From: JANRKB01 sp033763695
Lineage (GTDB): Bacteria > Planctomycetota > Phycisphaerae > Phycisphaerales > UBA1924
Direction: 5' to 3'
Length of the DNA: 56,379 nt
NCBI GenBank assembly: GCA_033763695.1
Contig: JANRKB010000009.1
Coordinates: 1-56,379 of the forward strand
Shown: one piece after another, positions 41,249-49,318 of the stretch
How the letters are laid out: every line of letters begins with the position of its first letter
How positions within the stretch are numbered: position 1 is the first letter of the stretch
The notes under the pieces: model-generated
What the model was told of the DNA's origin: nothing
Seen by the model: only the letters and a program-made list of their open reading frames with translations
Database searches by the model: none
Program-made: the position numbers and the translations under genes

Positions 41249-42073
41249 ATGAAGTTCCGCACGAACGCCGCGCTGTCCCTCGGTCTCCTCGCGCTCACGG
41301 CTGGTACGGTCCTCGCCGGTGGTACGCTCACCGATGGCGACGCCTCCTTCACGATGCTGGGCAACCCGGTCTTCGCGACCAACCTGCCCGAGTCGAACCT
41401 GCTGACCGACCTGGGTGGCATCGACAACCTCGCCAAGTTCACCTGGTACTACCGCACGCCCGCCAACGGCCAGAACAGCTACTTCTCCAAGCTCGACAAC
41501 CCCGTTGAGAACTACAGCGGCAACACCGCCAGCATCCAGTACACCAACGCCGGCCCCGGCGTCGCTGGTCAGGAGCGCTTCAACGCCACCTTCCGCATCC
41601 AGCTCTTGGACGGCGCGAACCCCGGCGAGGCGATGGTCAAGACGACGCTCGTCTTCCAGAACAACAGCCAGGGCCGCAACAGCTTCCAGGTGTTCAACCT
41701 GCTCGACCTCGACCTGGGCGGCATCGCCAGCGCGGGCGACGACACGCTGAAGTACAACGCGGGCGAGAGCCGCATCCGCTTCACCGACAAGAACACGGCC
41801 GCGTACGGCGACTTCGTCGGCGTCAACGCGACGCGCTTTGAGATGGCTGATCAGTTCGCCCTCCGCAACAAGCTCGACGGCGGCCTGAACAACCTGAGCA
41901 ACGACGCGAACGACTATACCGGCAACGGCGCGGGCGCGTTCCAGTGGACGCTCGATCTCGCCGCCGGCGAGTCGGCGACGATCGAGTCGTACTTCACGAT
42001 CGCGATCCCGACTCCGGGCAGCCTCGCGGTGCTCGGCCTCGGCGGCCTGGTCGCTGGTCGCCGTCGCCGCTGA
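41249..42073 (+). CDS. PEP-CTERM-like surface protein, WYYRT family copy 2
   Basis: A 274-residue secreted protein, paralogue of the 40075 gene. Signal peptide 1-23 (AALSLGLLALTAGTVLAGG). Shared blocks: FTWYYRTPANGQNSYFSKL, TTLVFQNNSQGRNSFQVFNLLDLDLGG, AFQWTLDLAAGESATIESYF. The tail is IPTPGSLAVL...AGRRRR. TTTGGAG precedes the ATG at 41249; the longer frame to 41048 is not used. A 14-bp perfect terminator stem follows. Confidence 0.9.
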   Translation: MKFRTNAALSLGLLALTAGTVLAGGTLTDGDASFTMLGNPVFATNLPESNLLTDLGGIDNLAKFTWYYRTPANGQNSYFSKLDNPVENYSGNTASIQYTNAGPGVAGQERFNATFRIQLLDGANPGEAMVKTTLVFQNNSQGRNSFQVFNLLDLDLGGIASAGDDTLKYNAGESRIRFTDKNTAAYGDFVGVNATRFEMADQFALRNKLDGGLNNLSNDANDYTGNGAGAFQWTLDLAAGESATIESYFTIAIPTPGSLAVLGLGGLVAGRRRR

Positions 42074-42145
42074 GCGATGGACTCACGATGACATCCGTGC
42101 GGCGCGGCTGACCCTCTGTGCCGCACGTCAACGAAGTTGAACCCG

Positions 42146-42184
42146 CGCAGAGCGCTCGAGTGTTCGAGCGCTCTGCGTGTTTTT
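42146..42184 (+). terminator. Very strong intrinsic terminator
   Basis: Perfect 14-bp stem CGCAGAGCGCTCGA / TCGAGCGCTCTGCG with loop GTGT, followed by TGTTTTT. Convergent with the coiled-coil gene. Confidence 0.92.
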
Positions 42185-42248
42185 GAGTTTTCCAGTTCAT
42201 GCCGCGATCGGATCGACGACCTTGAGGTCGTGGTTTCTCGCGCTCCGA

Positions 42249-44534
42249 TCAGTTCTCGAGCGTCGGCCAGTGCGACTCATCGAGGAGTGCATCGACGCGG
42301 TTGCTCTGCTCGAAGCGGGCCTTGGCCGCGGCGAGTTGCTTCCAGAGCACGAGGCCGACGATGAACGCGAGCAGGCTGGAAGCGGCCCAGAAGATGCCCG
42401 CGTAGGCAACGCGCTGGTTGTCAAGCGGCTCGACGGGCAGCGAAGCAGTTTCCTTGACCACGGTCACGCCGCCGTCGACGCGACGGTCGCGCACTGCGTT
42501 GGCCTGGCTGGCGAGGGAGACGGCGAAGGTGTCGAGCACGCGCTGTGTGCGTTCGGGGCCGTCGCCGCGGAGTTCGAGCGTGAGCTGGCCGTCGGCCTTG
42601 GAACTGGTGGAGAGCTTGCTGCGGACGAGGGCCTGGATTGCGCCGGGCTGGCCGAGGGTGGTGATGCCCTTCTGGTTCATGCGATCAGCGGCGAGTTCGC
42701 TGAAGCGAGGATCGTCGATGAGCGACTGATGGAAGGTCTGCCACTCGTGCAGTTCATCGGGGGAAAGCTCGCGACCTTTGCTCTCGGCGGCGATGGTGGC
42801 GCGGCTGGCGAACTCGCCGGGGAAGAACTGGCCCGCGGCGAACCACGACAACACGCCGAGCACGGCGATGGTGAAGACGCTGATGAGGACAAGCGAGCCG
42901 GACTTGGCCTTCGCCTCGCGGCTTGCGAGCGTGCGCGAGGTCTGATCGATCACGCGCTTCGCGGCCGCGAGTTCGGCACGCTGGGCGAGGATCTGCTCAC
43001 ACTGTTCGAAGCGCTTGTGCAGCACCTCGCCGGCGCGGCGGATCTTCTTGGTCTGCTCGATGAGCAGGCGACGCCCGCGCGAGAGGCGTGCGCGACGATG
43101 CGCCACCCAGGCGCTGTCGGCGGCGTTCGCGCCACTCGGCACGTGGACTGCCTTGGGCTGTGTTGCAAGCTGGGCGCGGGCTTGTGCGAGTTCTTCCTGC
43201 AGGCGATCGCACTCGATGCGGAGCGCCGAGTCCGCGCCGGCGGGCGAGGACATGATGGCTTCGAGCTCGCTCACGCGCTTGGTGGCGTCGTCGGCGCGGG
43301 CGGCTTCAGCCTTCAAGCGGTCGCGGAGTTGATCGAGGATCTGCTCGAGCTGCGCGAGATCCTTCGAGGTTTGTTCGATCTGTGCCCGCAGTTCACGCTC
43401 TTCGATGGTGCGTGCCGCGGCCGACAGCTCGGCGGTCTGCGTCGCCTTGGCGAGTGCGTCGGAGAGTTCCTTGGTCTTGGTCTGGGTCGCGGCCTCGGCG
43501 GCGGCGGCACGCTGCTCGGCCTGCGCGGCGCGGCTCGCGGCTTCGTCGCGCTCGCGCTGGGCCTGCGCGAGCTGCGTCTGCAGTGCGGCGGTGGCCTGGT
43601 CGGCCTTGGTCTTGATCTCGCTCAGCAGTGCGCCGGCGGCCGACTGCTGCTGATGCGTGCTCGCCTGCAGCGCCTTGATCTGCTCTTCAAGAGATGCGAC
43701 GCGGGCGCTTGCGGCCTCGGCCTGAGTCGCGGCCTGTTCGGCGCGACGGCCCATTTCCCCGGCCGCGGCCTCGGCTTTGTGCAGTGCGTCGGTGAGACGC
43801 GCGATCTCGCGCGACTCGGCCTGAGTTCGGGCGTCGTTGAGCGCGGCACGCTCGGATTGCAGCGATTCCTCGGCCTTTGCAAGTTCGGCGCGGGCGGCGT
43901 CGAGCGCGCGGCGGTCGGACTCCATCGCGCGGGTGTGCTCGGCGATCTGCGACTTGAGCGAGGCCTCGCGGCGAGGGAGTTCCTCCATCATCGCAGCCAG
44001 CGCGGCGCGATCCTGCTCGGCCTGCTGACGCTGGGCGGCGAGATCCGAACCGACGCGCTTGAGTTCGCCGAGCTTGGCATCAAGCTCCGACGCGGTCTTC
44101 TGGGCTTCGGCGGTCTGGGCGGCGGCGCGCTCGGCGATGGCGCGATCGAGGGCTTCGAGCTCTTCGGCGCGGCGCTTGGCCTCGGCCTGTGTGCGTTCGA
44201 GCAGCTCGCGCTGCTCGCGCAGCGTGTTCTCACGATCCTGCAGCGTGCGGGCCAGTTCGCCCACCTGCTGCTGGAGTTGCTCGGCCTGAGTCTGGCGTGC
44301 CTGGGCGTCCTGCTCGCGACGGGCGATATCGACTTCGCGGCGTGAAAGTTCGTTCTCGCGATCTTCGAGCGCGGCGAGCAGCGCTTTGCGTTCGCCGTAG
44401 AGCTTCTTGAGACTCTCAAGTCCCTGTTCAAACTCAGACAGCACGCCCATGACGTCGTCGCCGGTGGTGCCGGGACGGACGGTGGGCTGCGCTTTGGGGG
44501 CGCTGCTTCCGGGTTGATCAGTGGACGAACTCAT
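42249..44534 (-). CDS. Long coiled-coil protein with C-terminal Wzz-like membrane module
   Basis: A 761-residue protein. Residues about 40-460 are nearly continuous heptad-rich coiled coil (LYGERKALLAALEDRENEL, RREQDAQARQTQAEQLQQQV). A basic segment (RRARLSRGRRLLIEQTKKIRR) precedes a membrane span at about 547-570. Then comes a periplasmic domain of about 140 residues and a second span at about 710-729. The periplasmic part resembles chain-length determinants: SRATIAAES, LTLELRGDGPERTQRVLDTFAVSLASQA, VTVVKETASLPVEPLDNQRV. This suggests a polysaccharide co-polymerase with a giant cytoplasmic coiled coil in place of a kinase domain (inference). GGAG precedes the ATG. Confidence 0.8.
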   Translation of the reverse strand: MSSSTDQPGSSAPKAQPTVRPGTTGDDVMGVLSEFEQGLESLKKLYGERKALLAALEDRENELSRREVDIARREQDAQARQTQAEQLQQQVGELARTLQDRENTLREQRELLERTQAEAKRRAEELEALDRAIAERAAAQTAEAQKTASELDAKLGELKRVGSDLAAQRQQAEQDRAALAAMMEELPRREASLKSQIAEHTRAMESDRRALDAARAELAKAEESLQSERAALNDARTQAESREIARLTDALHKAEAAAGEMGRRAEQAATQAEAASARVASLEEQIKALQASTHQQQSAAGALLSEIKTKADQATAALQTQLAQAQRERDEAASRAAQAEQRAAAAEAATQTKTKELSDALAKATQTAELSAAARTIEERELRAQIEQTSKDLAQLEQILDQLRDRLKAEAARADDATKRVSELEAIMSSPAGADSALRIECDRLQEELAQARAQLATQPKAVHVPSGANAADSAWVAHRRARLSRGRRLLIEQTKKIRRAGEVLHKRFEQCEQILAQRAELAAAKRVIDQTSRTLASREAKAKSGSLVLISVFTIAVLGVLSWFAAGQFFPGEFASRATIAAESKGRELSPDELHEWQTFHQSLIDDPRFSELAADRMNQKGITTLGQPGAIQALVRSKLSTSSKADGQLTLELRGDGPERTQRVLDTFAVSLASQANAVRDRRVDGGVTVVKETASLPVEPLDNQRVAYAGIFWAASSLLAFIVGLVLWKQLAAAKARFEQSNRVDALLDESHWPTLEN

Positions 44535-44729
44535 ATCTCCGCTCCCATCAGGAAGGCGCGGCACGCAGGCACCGCTGTCGGAGATATCGGCGCAGAATCG
44601 ACGCGTCTGAACGTGGTCCGGAAAGTTTGCCGCAGAACCGTTGTGGTGTGCGGGGCGTACGATCGGGCGGTTTCGGCAGGCGTTGTGGTGCGAGTTGATG
44701 GTCCCGACCGGATTCTGGGAGAAGCGTTC

Positions 44730-45104
44730 ATGAAGTGTGCGTGCGGTGCGTCGCTTTCGAGCGTAGTCGCGATGCTCGGCCTCGTTGGGCTTGGAGCCGC
44801 CGGATATAACACGATTCGGACCGGCTGCCCGCTCGGGACGTGTGCGAGCACGGCTGCGGCGACCGATACGGCGGTCGTCACGCCCGCGGGTGGCCCGGCG
44901 GTGGTGGGCTCGGGCGGCATGATGAATGACGAGGGCGGCTTGTCGTGCTGCGAACGCAAGGCTCGCGGCGAGAAGCAGGAGTGCTGCCCCGATGACGTGC
45001 AGCCAGAGGTGCAGCCCGAGACGCAGCCCGAGTCGAAGTCAGACGCGCCGATGCGCGAACCGGGAACGGGCTTGCCTTCGTCAAGCATTCAGCAGCCGGG
45101 GTGA
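44730..45104 (+). CDS. Small cysteine-rich membrane or exported protein
   Basis: A 124-residue protein. Short N-terminus with MKCACG, a hydrophobic stretch (about 9-25, LSSVVAMLGLVGLGAAG), then TGCPLGTCAS, a Thr/Ala/Gly-rich segment, a SCCERKARGEKQECCPDD block and a repeated Glu-Pro-Gln-Val/Thr tail. Eight cysteines in all, partly in CC pairs, which suggests metal or redox binding (inference). TGGGAG is 8 bases before the ATG. The stop is 3 bases before the EVE gene start, so they are probably co-transcribed. Divergent from the coiled-coil gene. Confidence 0.7.
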   Translation: MKCACGASLSSVVAMLGLVGLGAAGYNTIRTGCPLGTCASTAAATDTAVVTPAGGPAVVGSGGMMNDEGGLSCCERKARGEKQECCPDDVQPEVQPETQPESKSDAPMREPGTGLPSSSIQQPG

Positions 45105-45107
45105 ATC

Positions 45108-45533
45108 ATGGCGACGTATCTGCTCAAGACCGAGCCGAGCGAGTTCTCGTTCGATGATCTCGTGCGTGATGGCTCGTGCACGTGGGATGGCGTGAGCAAC
45201 GCGGCGGCGTTGATTCATCTACGAGCGATGCGGGCAGGCGACGAGGCGCTGATCTATCACACGGGTGACGAGAAGGCGATCGTGGGCCTCGCGAAAGTAA
45301 GCAAGGGCGCGTTTGAAGACCCCAAGCAACCGGGGACGAATGATCGCGGCGAGCCCAAGTTTGCGGTGGTGAATCTGAAGCCGATCAAGCGGGCGAAGAC
45401 GCCGCTGATGCTGGCGCAGATCAAGAGTGATGCACGATTCAAGACGCTGCCGCTGGTGACACAGGGGCGGCTGTCGGTGATGGCGGTGGACGCGGCGATG
45501 GACAAGGCGCTGCGCGGGGTGGCGGGTCTTTGA
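45108..45533 (+). CDS. EVE domain protein
   Basis: A 141-residue single-domain EVE (PUA-like) protein: MATYLLKTEPSEFSFDDLV, TWDGVSNAAALIHLRAMRAGDEALIYHTGDEKAIVGLA, then FAVVNLKPIKRAKTPLMLAQIK. The YLLKTEP start, W-D-GV and FYHS-like (IYHT) blocks are complete. EVE domains recognise modified bases in DNA or RNA. Placed between a Cys-rich protein and an SDR enzyme with very short gaps, likely one operon. Target unknown. Confidence 0.92.
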   Translation: MATYLLKTEPSEFSFDDLVRDGSCTWDGVSNAAALIHLRAMRAGDEALIYHTGDEKAIVGLAKVSKGAFEDPKQPGTNDRGEPKFAVVNLKPIKRAKTPLMLAQIKSDARFKTLPLVTQGRLSVMAVDAAMDKALRGVAGL

Positions 45534-45560
45534 GGCTTTGGCGCGTTGTGGAGGATGAGC

Positions 45561-46343
45561 ATGCTGCAGGGACGTATCGCGGTGGTGACGGGCGCTTCGG
45601 CGGGCATTGGCGAGGCGATCACGCGTGAACTGGTCGCGCAGCAGGCGACGGTCATGATGAACGCGCGGCGTGCGGAGCGACTGAGCGCCTTGCAAGCGGA
45701 ACTCGGCGCGGAGGATGTCGCGTTTGTCGCGGGCGATGCCGCGGAGCCCGAGGTGCTGACGCGTCTGCTCGACACCGCCCGTTCGACGTTTGGAGCGGGA
45801 ACGCGCGAGGCGGACTTGGTGATCGTGAACGCGGGGCGCGGGTTGAAGGGTTCGGTGCTTGATTCGGATCCATCGCAGTGGGAATCGATGTTCCGCACCA
45901 ACGTGATCGCTGCGGCACACCTGATGCGACTGGCGGCCCAGCGGCTGACGGCGGATCGTGCGAGCGTGACGCAGGACGGCGCGTGGCTCAAGCAGCCGCG
46001 CGACATCGTGGTGATCGGGTCGGTCGTGGGGCGTCATCTGTCGCCGTTCTCGAGCATGTACGGGAGCACGAAGTTTGCGCTGCATTCGCTTGTCGAGGCG
46101 ACGCGGCGTGAACTCTCACCCAAGGGCGTGCGCGTCACGCTCATCGAGCCGGGGTTTGTCGCGTCGGAGTTCCAGGGTGTCGCGGGCTACGACCCCAAGT
46201 GGTTCGCGGGCGTGCAGGAGAAGATCGGTCCGGTGCTCGTACCCGAGGACGTTGCCAAGCTCATTTCGTCGATCGTCGCGCTGCCCGCGCGGGTGCACAT
46301 CGGCGATGTGCTGATGCGTCCGACGCGGCAGGAATATCCGTAA
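45561..46343 (+). CDS. Short-chain dehydrogenase/reductase
   Basis: A 260-residue classical SDR. Cofactor motif TGASAGIG (residues 10-17), NAG block (IVNAGRGLKG), and catalytic Ser154, Tyr167 and Lys171 (VIGSVVG ... MYGSTKFAL, the YxxxK motif). NARRAERL after the second strand suggests NADP binding (Arg residues). The ATG at 45561 has GGAGG at 6 bases; the in-frame ATG at 45555 lies too close to it. It resembles YdfG-like 3-hydroxy acid dehydrogenases, but the substrate is unknown. Convergent with the lipoprotein gene, only 6 bases apart, with no terminator between. Confidence 0.92.
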   Translation: MLQGRIAVVTGASAGIGEAITRELVAQQATVMMNARRAERLSALQAELGAEDVAFVAGDAAEPEVLTRLLDTARSTFGAGTREADLVIVNAGRGLKGSVLDSDPSQWESMFRTNVIAAAHLMRLAAQRLTADRASVTQDGAWLKQPRDIVVIGSVVGRHLSPFSSMYGSTKFALHSLVEATRRELSPKGVRVTLIEPGFVASEFQGVAGYDPKWFAGVQEKIGPVLVPEDVAKLISSIVALPARVHIGDVLMRPTRQEYP

Positions 46344-46349
46344 GCGCGT

Positions 46350-48194
46350 CTAGCGACCTCGACCGATCTGGTCCCACGCACGTAGATCGAGCGCGAGGCG
46401 ACCAGGTTCCATCTGCCACGGCAACATCGGGCGCGGCCAACTGACGCGGCCTTCGCTGTCGGCTCGCTCGATGCCGAGGCGGAGCATGCCGTTCTCGTCG
46501 ATGAGTGATGGCGGAATGATGACGCGGAGGATCCAGCGTTCGCTGGCGCGGGTCGCGAGCACGTCCACGCCGGCGTCGGTGGCAAAGAGCGGTTCAAGTC
46601 CTGCGGGGCGGAGGCGGACCTCCGCGGCGGGCGTCTGGCCATCGCGGCGCGGGCCGATCCAGACGCGCACGACCTGTTCGCGCGTGGCGATGTCGTCGAT
46701 GTCGAGGCGCAGCGTCCATCGATTGTGTTCGTCGCGGTCGAGCATGCCGCGGGTGCGGGCGTCGATCGGCTGGGCGGCCTCCGGGTCGCGAGCCGCGGCG
46801 AGGAGGGCGGCGGCGCTGAGATCGGCCACGAGTCCGGGGATCGCGAAGCCGGGCGGCCGCACCGCGATGGGGGCGGCGAAGGTGCGTGCGAGCACGATGT
46901 CGTCGCCGACGTGTGCGGCGATGTCGATTGGCTCGGGCAGTCGCCCTGGCGGCAGTTGCAGGGCTTCCGCAACTGGGCAGAGCAGGCGCATCGTCGCCGC
47001 GGACCGAGCGTTGATGCGCGTCAACGCCTGCGATGCCTCGCTGGGCGACTGATCCGCGAGCAGACCGGCCCAGGCGACGGCGGGGTTGTCCGTGAGGTTG
47101 GCCGCGCTGATGTCGACTGCGGCGCGGCGCGTTGCGTCTTCTCCCACAAGCGGGCCGGCATCGTCACGAACCCATGCGAGCGTGGCGGGCTGGGCATCGA
47201 GCCAATCGCGAGCCGCGGCGCGACGATCTGCATCGCGCTGACGCGGATCGAGCAGTGCGGCGAGCAGCGATTCGAGGCTTGGATCGTCAACCGGCGTGAC
47301 GGGTGCGAGCACGCCGTCGATGCGGGCGCAGAGGGTGAGCCGCTGAACCAGCGAGCGGGCGAGCGCGGCATCGGCCGCGGCGAGAGCCTCCAAGGCCCAG
47401 CGCCAACGCTCCTCCTGCTGGGTGGCCCACGCTTCGAGGACATCGTCGTCGAACGTGTCGGTGTCGGGGGCTGCGTCTGGTGCCGGCGCGTTGGTCGTGG
47501 ATGGTGAATCGGTGCCGAGGCGTGCGATGCGTGTGCGCAGGCCATCGGCGTGCAGACGTGACCACCAGCGCGTGAGCGGCGTGGAGGCGGCCGCGGCGAG
47601 CATCGCTTCGCCTGATCGCAACTCACGCGGCACGGTGCTCGACCAATCGCCGCCGGGCGTCGCAAGCAATCGGCTCGAGGGGGGCAGCGCGTGGAAGAGG
47701 AATGTGCGCGAGCCGAGTCGGAGCGAGCGACCCTCGGCGCGGGGCGGCATCGCGATCGTCAGCGTCCAAAGTCCGGGTGCTTGCGCGTCGGCTGCGGCGG
47801 AACCGGTCCACTGTGTGACGGGACCGAGCCAACTCTGGGCGTGGCGGCTTGCGTCGTCGGTGGGGGACTTCGCCTGGATCGTGAACCAGCGCCAACGCAG
47901 TTCCACGCTGGTGCCGTCGTCGAGGGTTGCCTTGCGTGGCAGATCGCGGAGCGATGGGTCGAGCGTCGGACCAAGCGGAATGACGACCATGCCGCCGAAG
48001 GCGACATCGACTCGCACGACTTGTGCGGCCCGGCTCGCGCTTGCTTGCGAGGCGACCGGGTCAGGGGAAGCAGGCGTGCGCGTGCCGGTTGATGGAGAAC
48101 AAGCCGCGATGCTGGTGAGCGCGATGAGTAACGCACCTGCACGGAGCGTGCGGCGGAGTCGGCCCCGGCGTTGAAGACTCGACCGGCGTGTCAT
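46350..48194 (-). CDS. Large predicted lipoprotein in the MoxR operon
   Basis: A 614-residue protein. Basic N-terminus, hydrophobic stretch and a lipobox SIAAC with lipid Cys32. The mature part is Ala/Arg/Asp-rich, alternating helices and beta segments, with no domain I recognise. A linker rich in Thr/Pro/Asp lies near 260. The middle reads ARSLVQRLTLCARIDGVLAP, DPSLESLLAALLDP; the end WILRVIIPPSLIDENGMLRLGIERAD. It starts 45 bases after the MoxR stop, same strand, so it is probably the envelope partner of that ATPase system. Confidence 0.78.
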   Translation of the reverse strand: MTRRSSLQRRGRLRRTLRAGALLIALTSIAACSPSTGTRTPASPDPVASQASASRAAQVVRVDVAFGGMVVIPLGPTLDPSLRDLPRKATLDDGTSVELRWRWFTIQAKSPTDDASRHAQSWLGPVTQWTGSAAADAQAPGLWTLTIAMPPRAEGRSLRLGSRTFLFHALPPSSRLLATPGGDWSSTVPRELRSGEAMLAAAASTPLTRWWSRLHADGLRTRIARLGTDSPSTTNAPAPDAAPDTDTFDDDVLEAWATQQEERWRWALEALAAADAALARSLVQRLTLCARIDGVLAPVTPVDDPSLESLLAALLDPRQRDADRRAAARDWLDAQPATLAWVRDDAGPLVGEDATRRAAVDISAANLTDNPAVAWAGLLADQSPSEASQALTRINARSAATMRLLCPVAEALQLPPGRLPEPIDIAAHVGDDIVLARTFAAPIAVRPPGFAIPGLVADLSAAALLAAARDPEAAQPIDARTRGMLDRDEHNRWTLRLDIDDIATREQVVRVWIGPRRDGQTPAAEVRLRPAGLEPLFATDAGVDVLATRASERWILRVIIPPSLIDENGMLRLGIERADSEGRVSWPRPMLPWQMEPGRLALDLRAWDQIGRGR

Positions 48195-48239
48195 GGCAGG
48201 TTCAGGGGAGTGCTCGGGACGCCACAACGGGTTCGGGGT

Positions 48240-49289
48240 TCAATCCTGCAGCACGCCCGCGACATCCACGGGCAGCGTCGCCGCGAGATTCTCGATCACG
48301 CCGTCGGGCGTGATGCCTTGTGCGAGGGCCTCAAAGTTCATGATGAGGCGATGACGCAGCGTGGGAGCGGCCGCGGCACGAACGTCGTCGATCGACGCGG
48401 CGTGACGACCTTGGAGCAGGGCGCGGCACTTGGCGGCGAGGACGAGGGCCTGTGCGGCGCGGGGCGACGCACCCAGTCGCACAAACTGCTCGACCATCGG
48501 CGTCGCGAAACTCTCTACGCCGCTCGTGGCTTTGGGATGCGTTCCAAGCACAAGACGCACGGCAAAATCACGCACGTGCGGGACGATGGGCACGGCTCGC
48601 ACCAGCCGCTGACACTCCAGCAGACGCTGGGCGTTCATGATCGGTCGCACCTCCGCGGAAGTGTCGCCGGTGGTGCGGGCGACGATCTGCGCCAGGTCGT
48701 CGCGCGAGGGCGAAGGCACGAGCAACTTGAAGAAGAAGCGGTCGAGCTGCGCCTCGGGCAGCGGGTAGGTGCCTTCCTGCTCGATGGGATTCTGGGTGGC
48801 GAGGACGAGGAAGGGCAAGGGAAGTGCGTGTGATGTGCCGCCGACCGTGACGCTGCGCTCGGCCATCGCTTCGAGGAGCGCGGATTGCGTCTTGGGCGTC
48901 GCACGATTGATCTCGTCGGCGAGCAGGATCTGAGAAAAGACGGGGCCGGGCTGGAAGCGGAACTCGCGCTGGCGGCGGCCTTGCGCGTCGTCACTCTCGA
49001 CCACGATGGTGGTGCCGGTGACGTCCGCGGGCATGAGATCGGGCGTGAACTGCACGCGCCCGAAGGTCAGAGAGAGCGTCCGCGCGAGCGTTCGAACCAA
49101 AAGCGTCTTGCCCACGCCCGGCACGCCCTCGAGCAGCACATGCCCGGAGCACAACAGCGCGGTGAGCACGCCGTCGACGACGCCGCCCTGGCCGACGATG
49201 ACACGACCGATCTGCTCGCGGACGGCGGCGACGTCGGCGCGAAAGGCCTGCACTGCTTGCGAGATGTCGGGAGTTGCGGTGTCGGACAT
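48240..49289 (-). CDS. MoxR-family AAA+ ATPase
   Basis: A 349-residue AAA+ ATPase of the MoxR type, chaperone-like, usually activating VWA-domain or membrane partners. Walker A is GVPGVGKT (55-62), Walker B LLADEINRA (Asp125, Glu126), sensor 1 ATQNPIEQEGTYPLPEAQLDRF, and a C-terminal helical lid ends at PVDVAGVLQD. GVIENLAATLPVD is typical of the family tail. The usual neighbours (DUF58 and VWA proteins) are not present here. It sits between an OGT-type glycosyltransferase (29 bases upstream) and a lipoprotein gene. Confidence 0.94.
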   Translation of the reverse strand: MSDTATPDISQAVQAFRADVAAVREQIGRVIVGQGGVVDGVLTALLCSGHVLLEGVPGVGKTLLVRTLARTLSLTFGRVQFTPDLMPADVTGTTIVVESDDAQGRRQREFRFQPGPVFSQILLADEINRATPKTQSALLEAMAERSVTVGGTSHALPLPFLVLATQNPIEQEGTYPLPEAQLDRFFFKLLVPSPSRDDLAQIVARTTGDTSAEVRPIMNAQRLLECQRLVRAVPIVPHVRDFAVRLVLGTHPKATSGVESFATPMVEQFVRLGASPRAAQALVLAAKCRALLQGRHAASIDDVRAAAAPTLRHRLIMNFEALAQGITPDGVIENLAATLPVDVAGVLQD

Positions 49290-49318
49290 TGCTTGGGATG
49301 GTAGCCGAAGCGTCGCGG

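Noticed and set aside
42177..44345. Plus-strand open frame of 722 codons antisense to the coiled-coil gene
   Set aside because: Gly/Leu-rich shadow with the composition expected from the complement of Ala/Glu/Gln-rich coiled coil; the minus-strand protein has clear heptads, membrane spans and a ribosome site.
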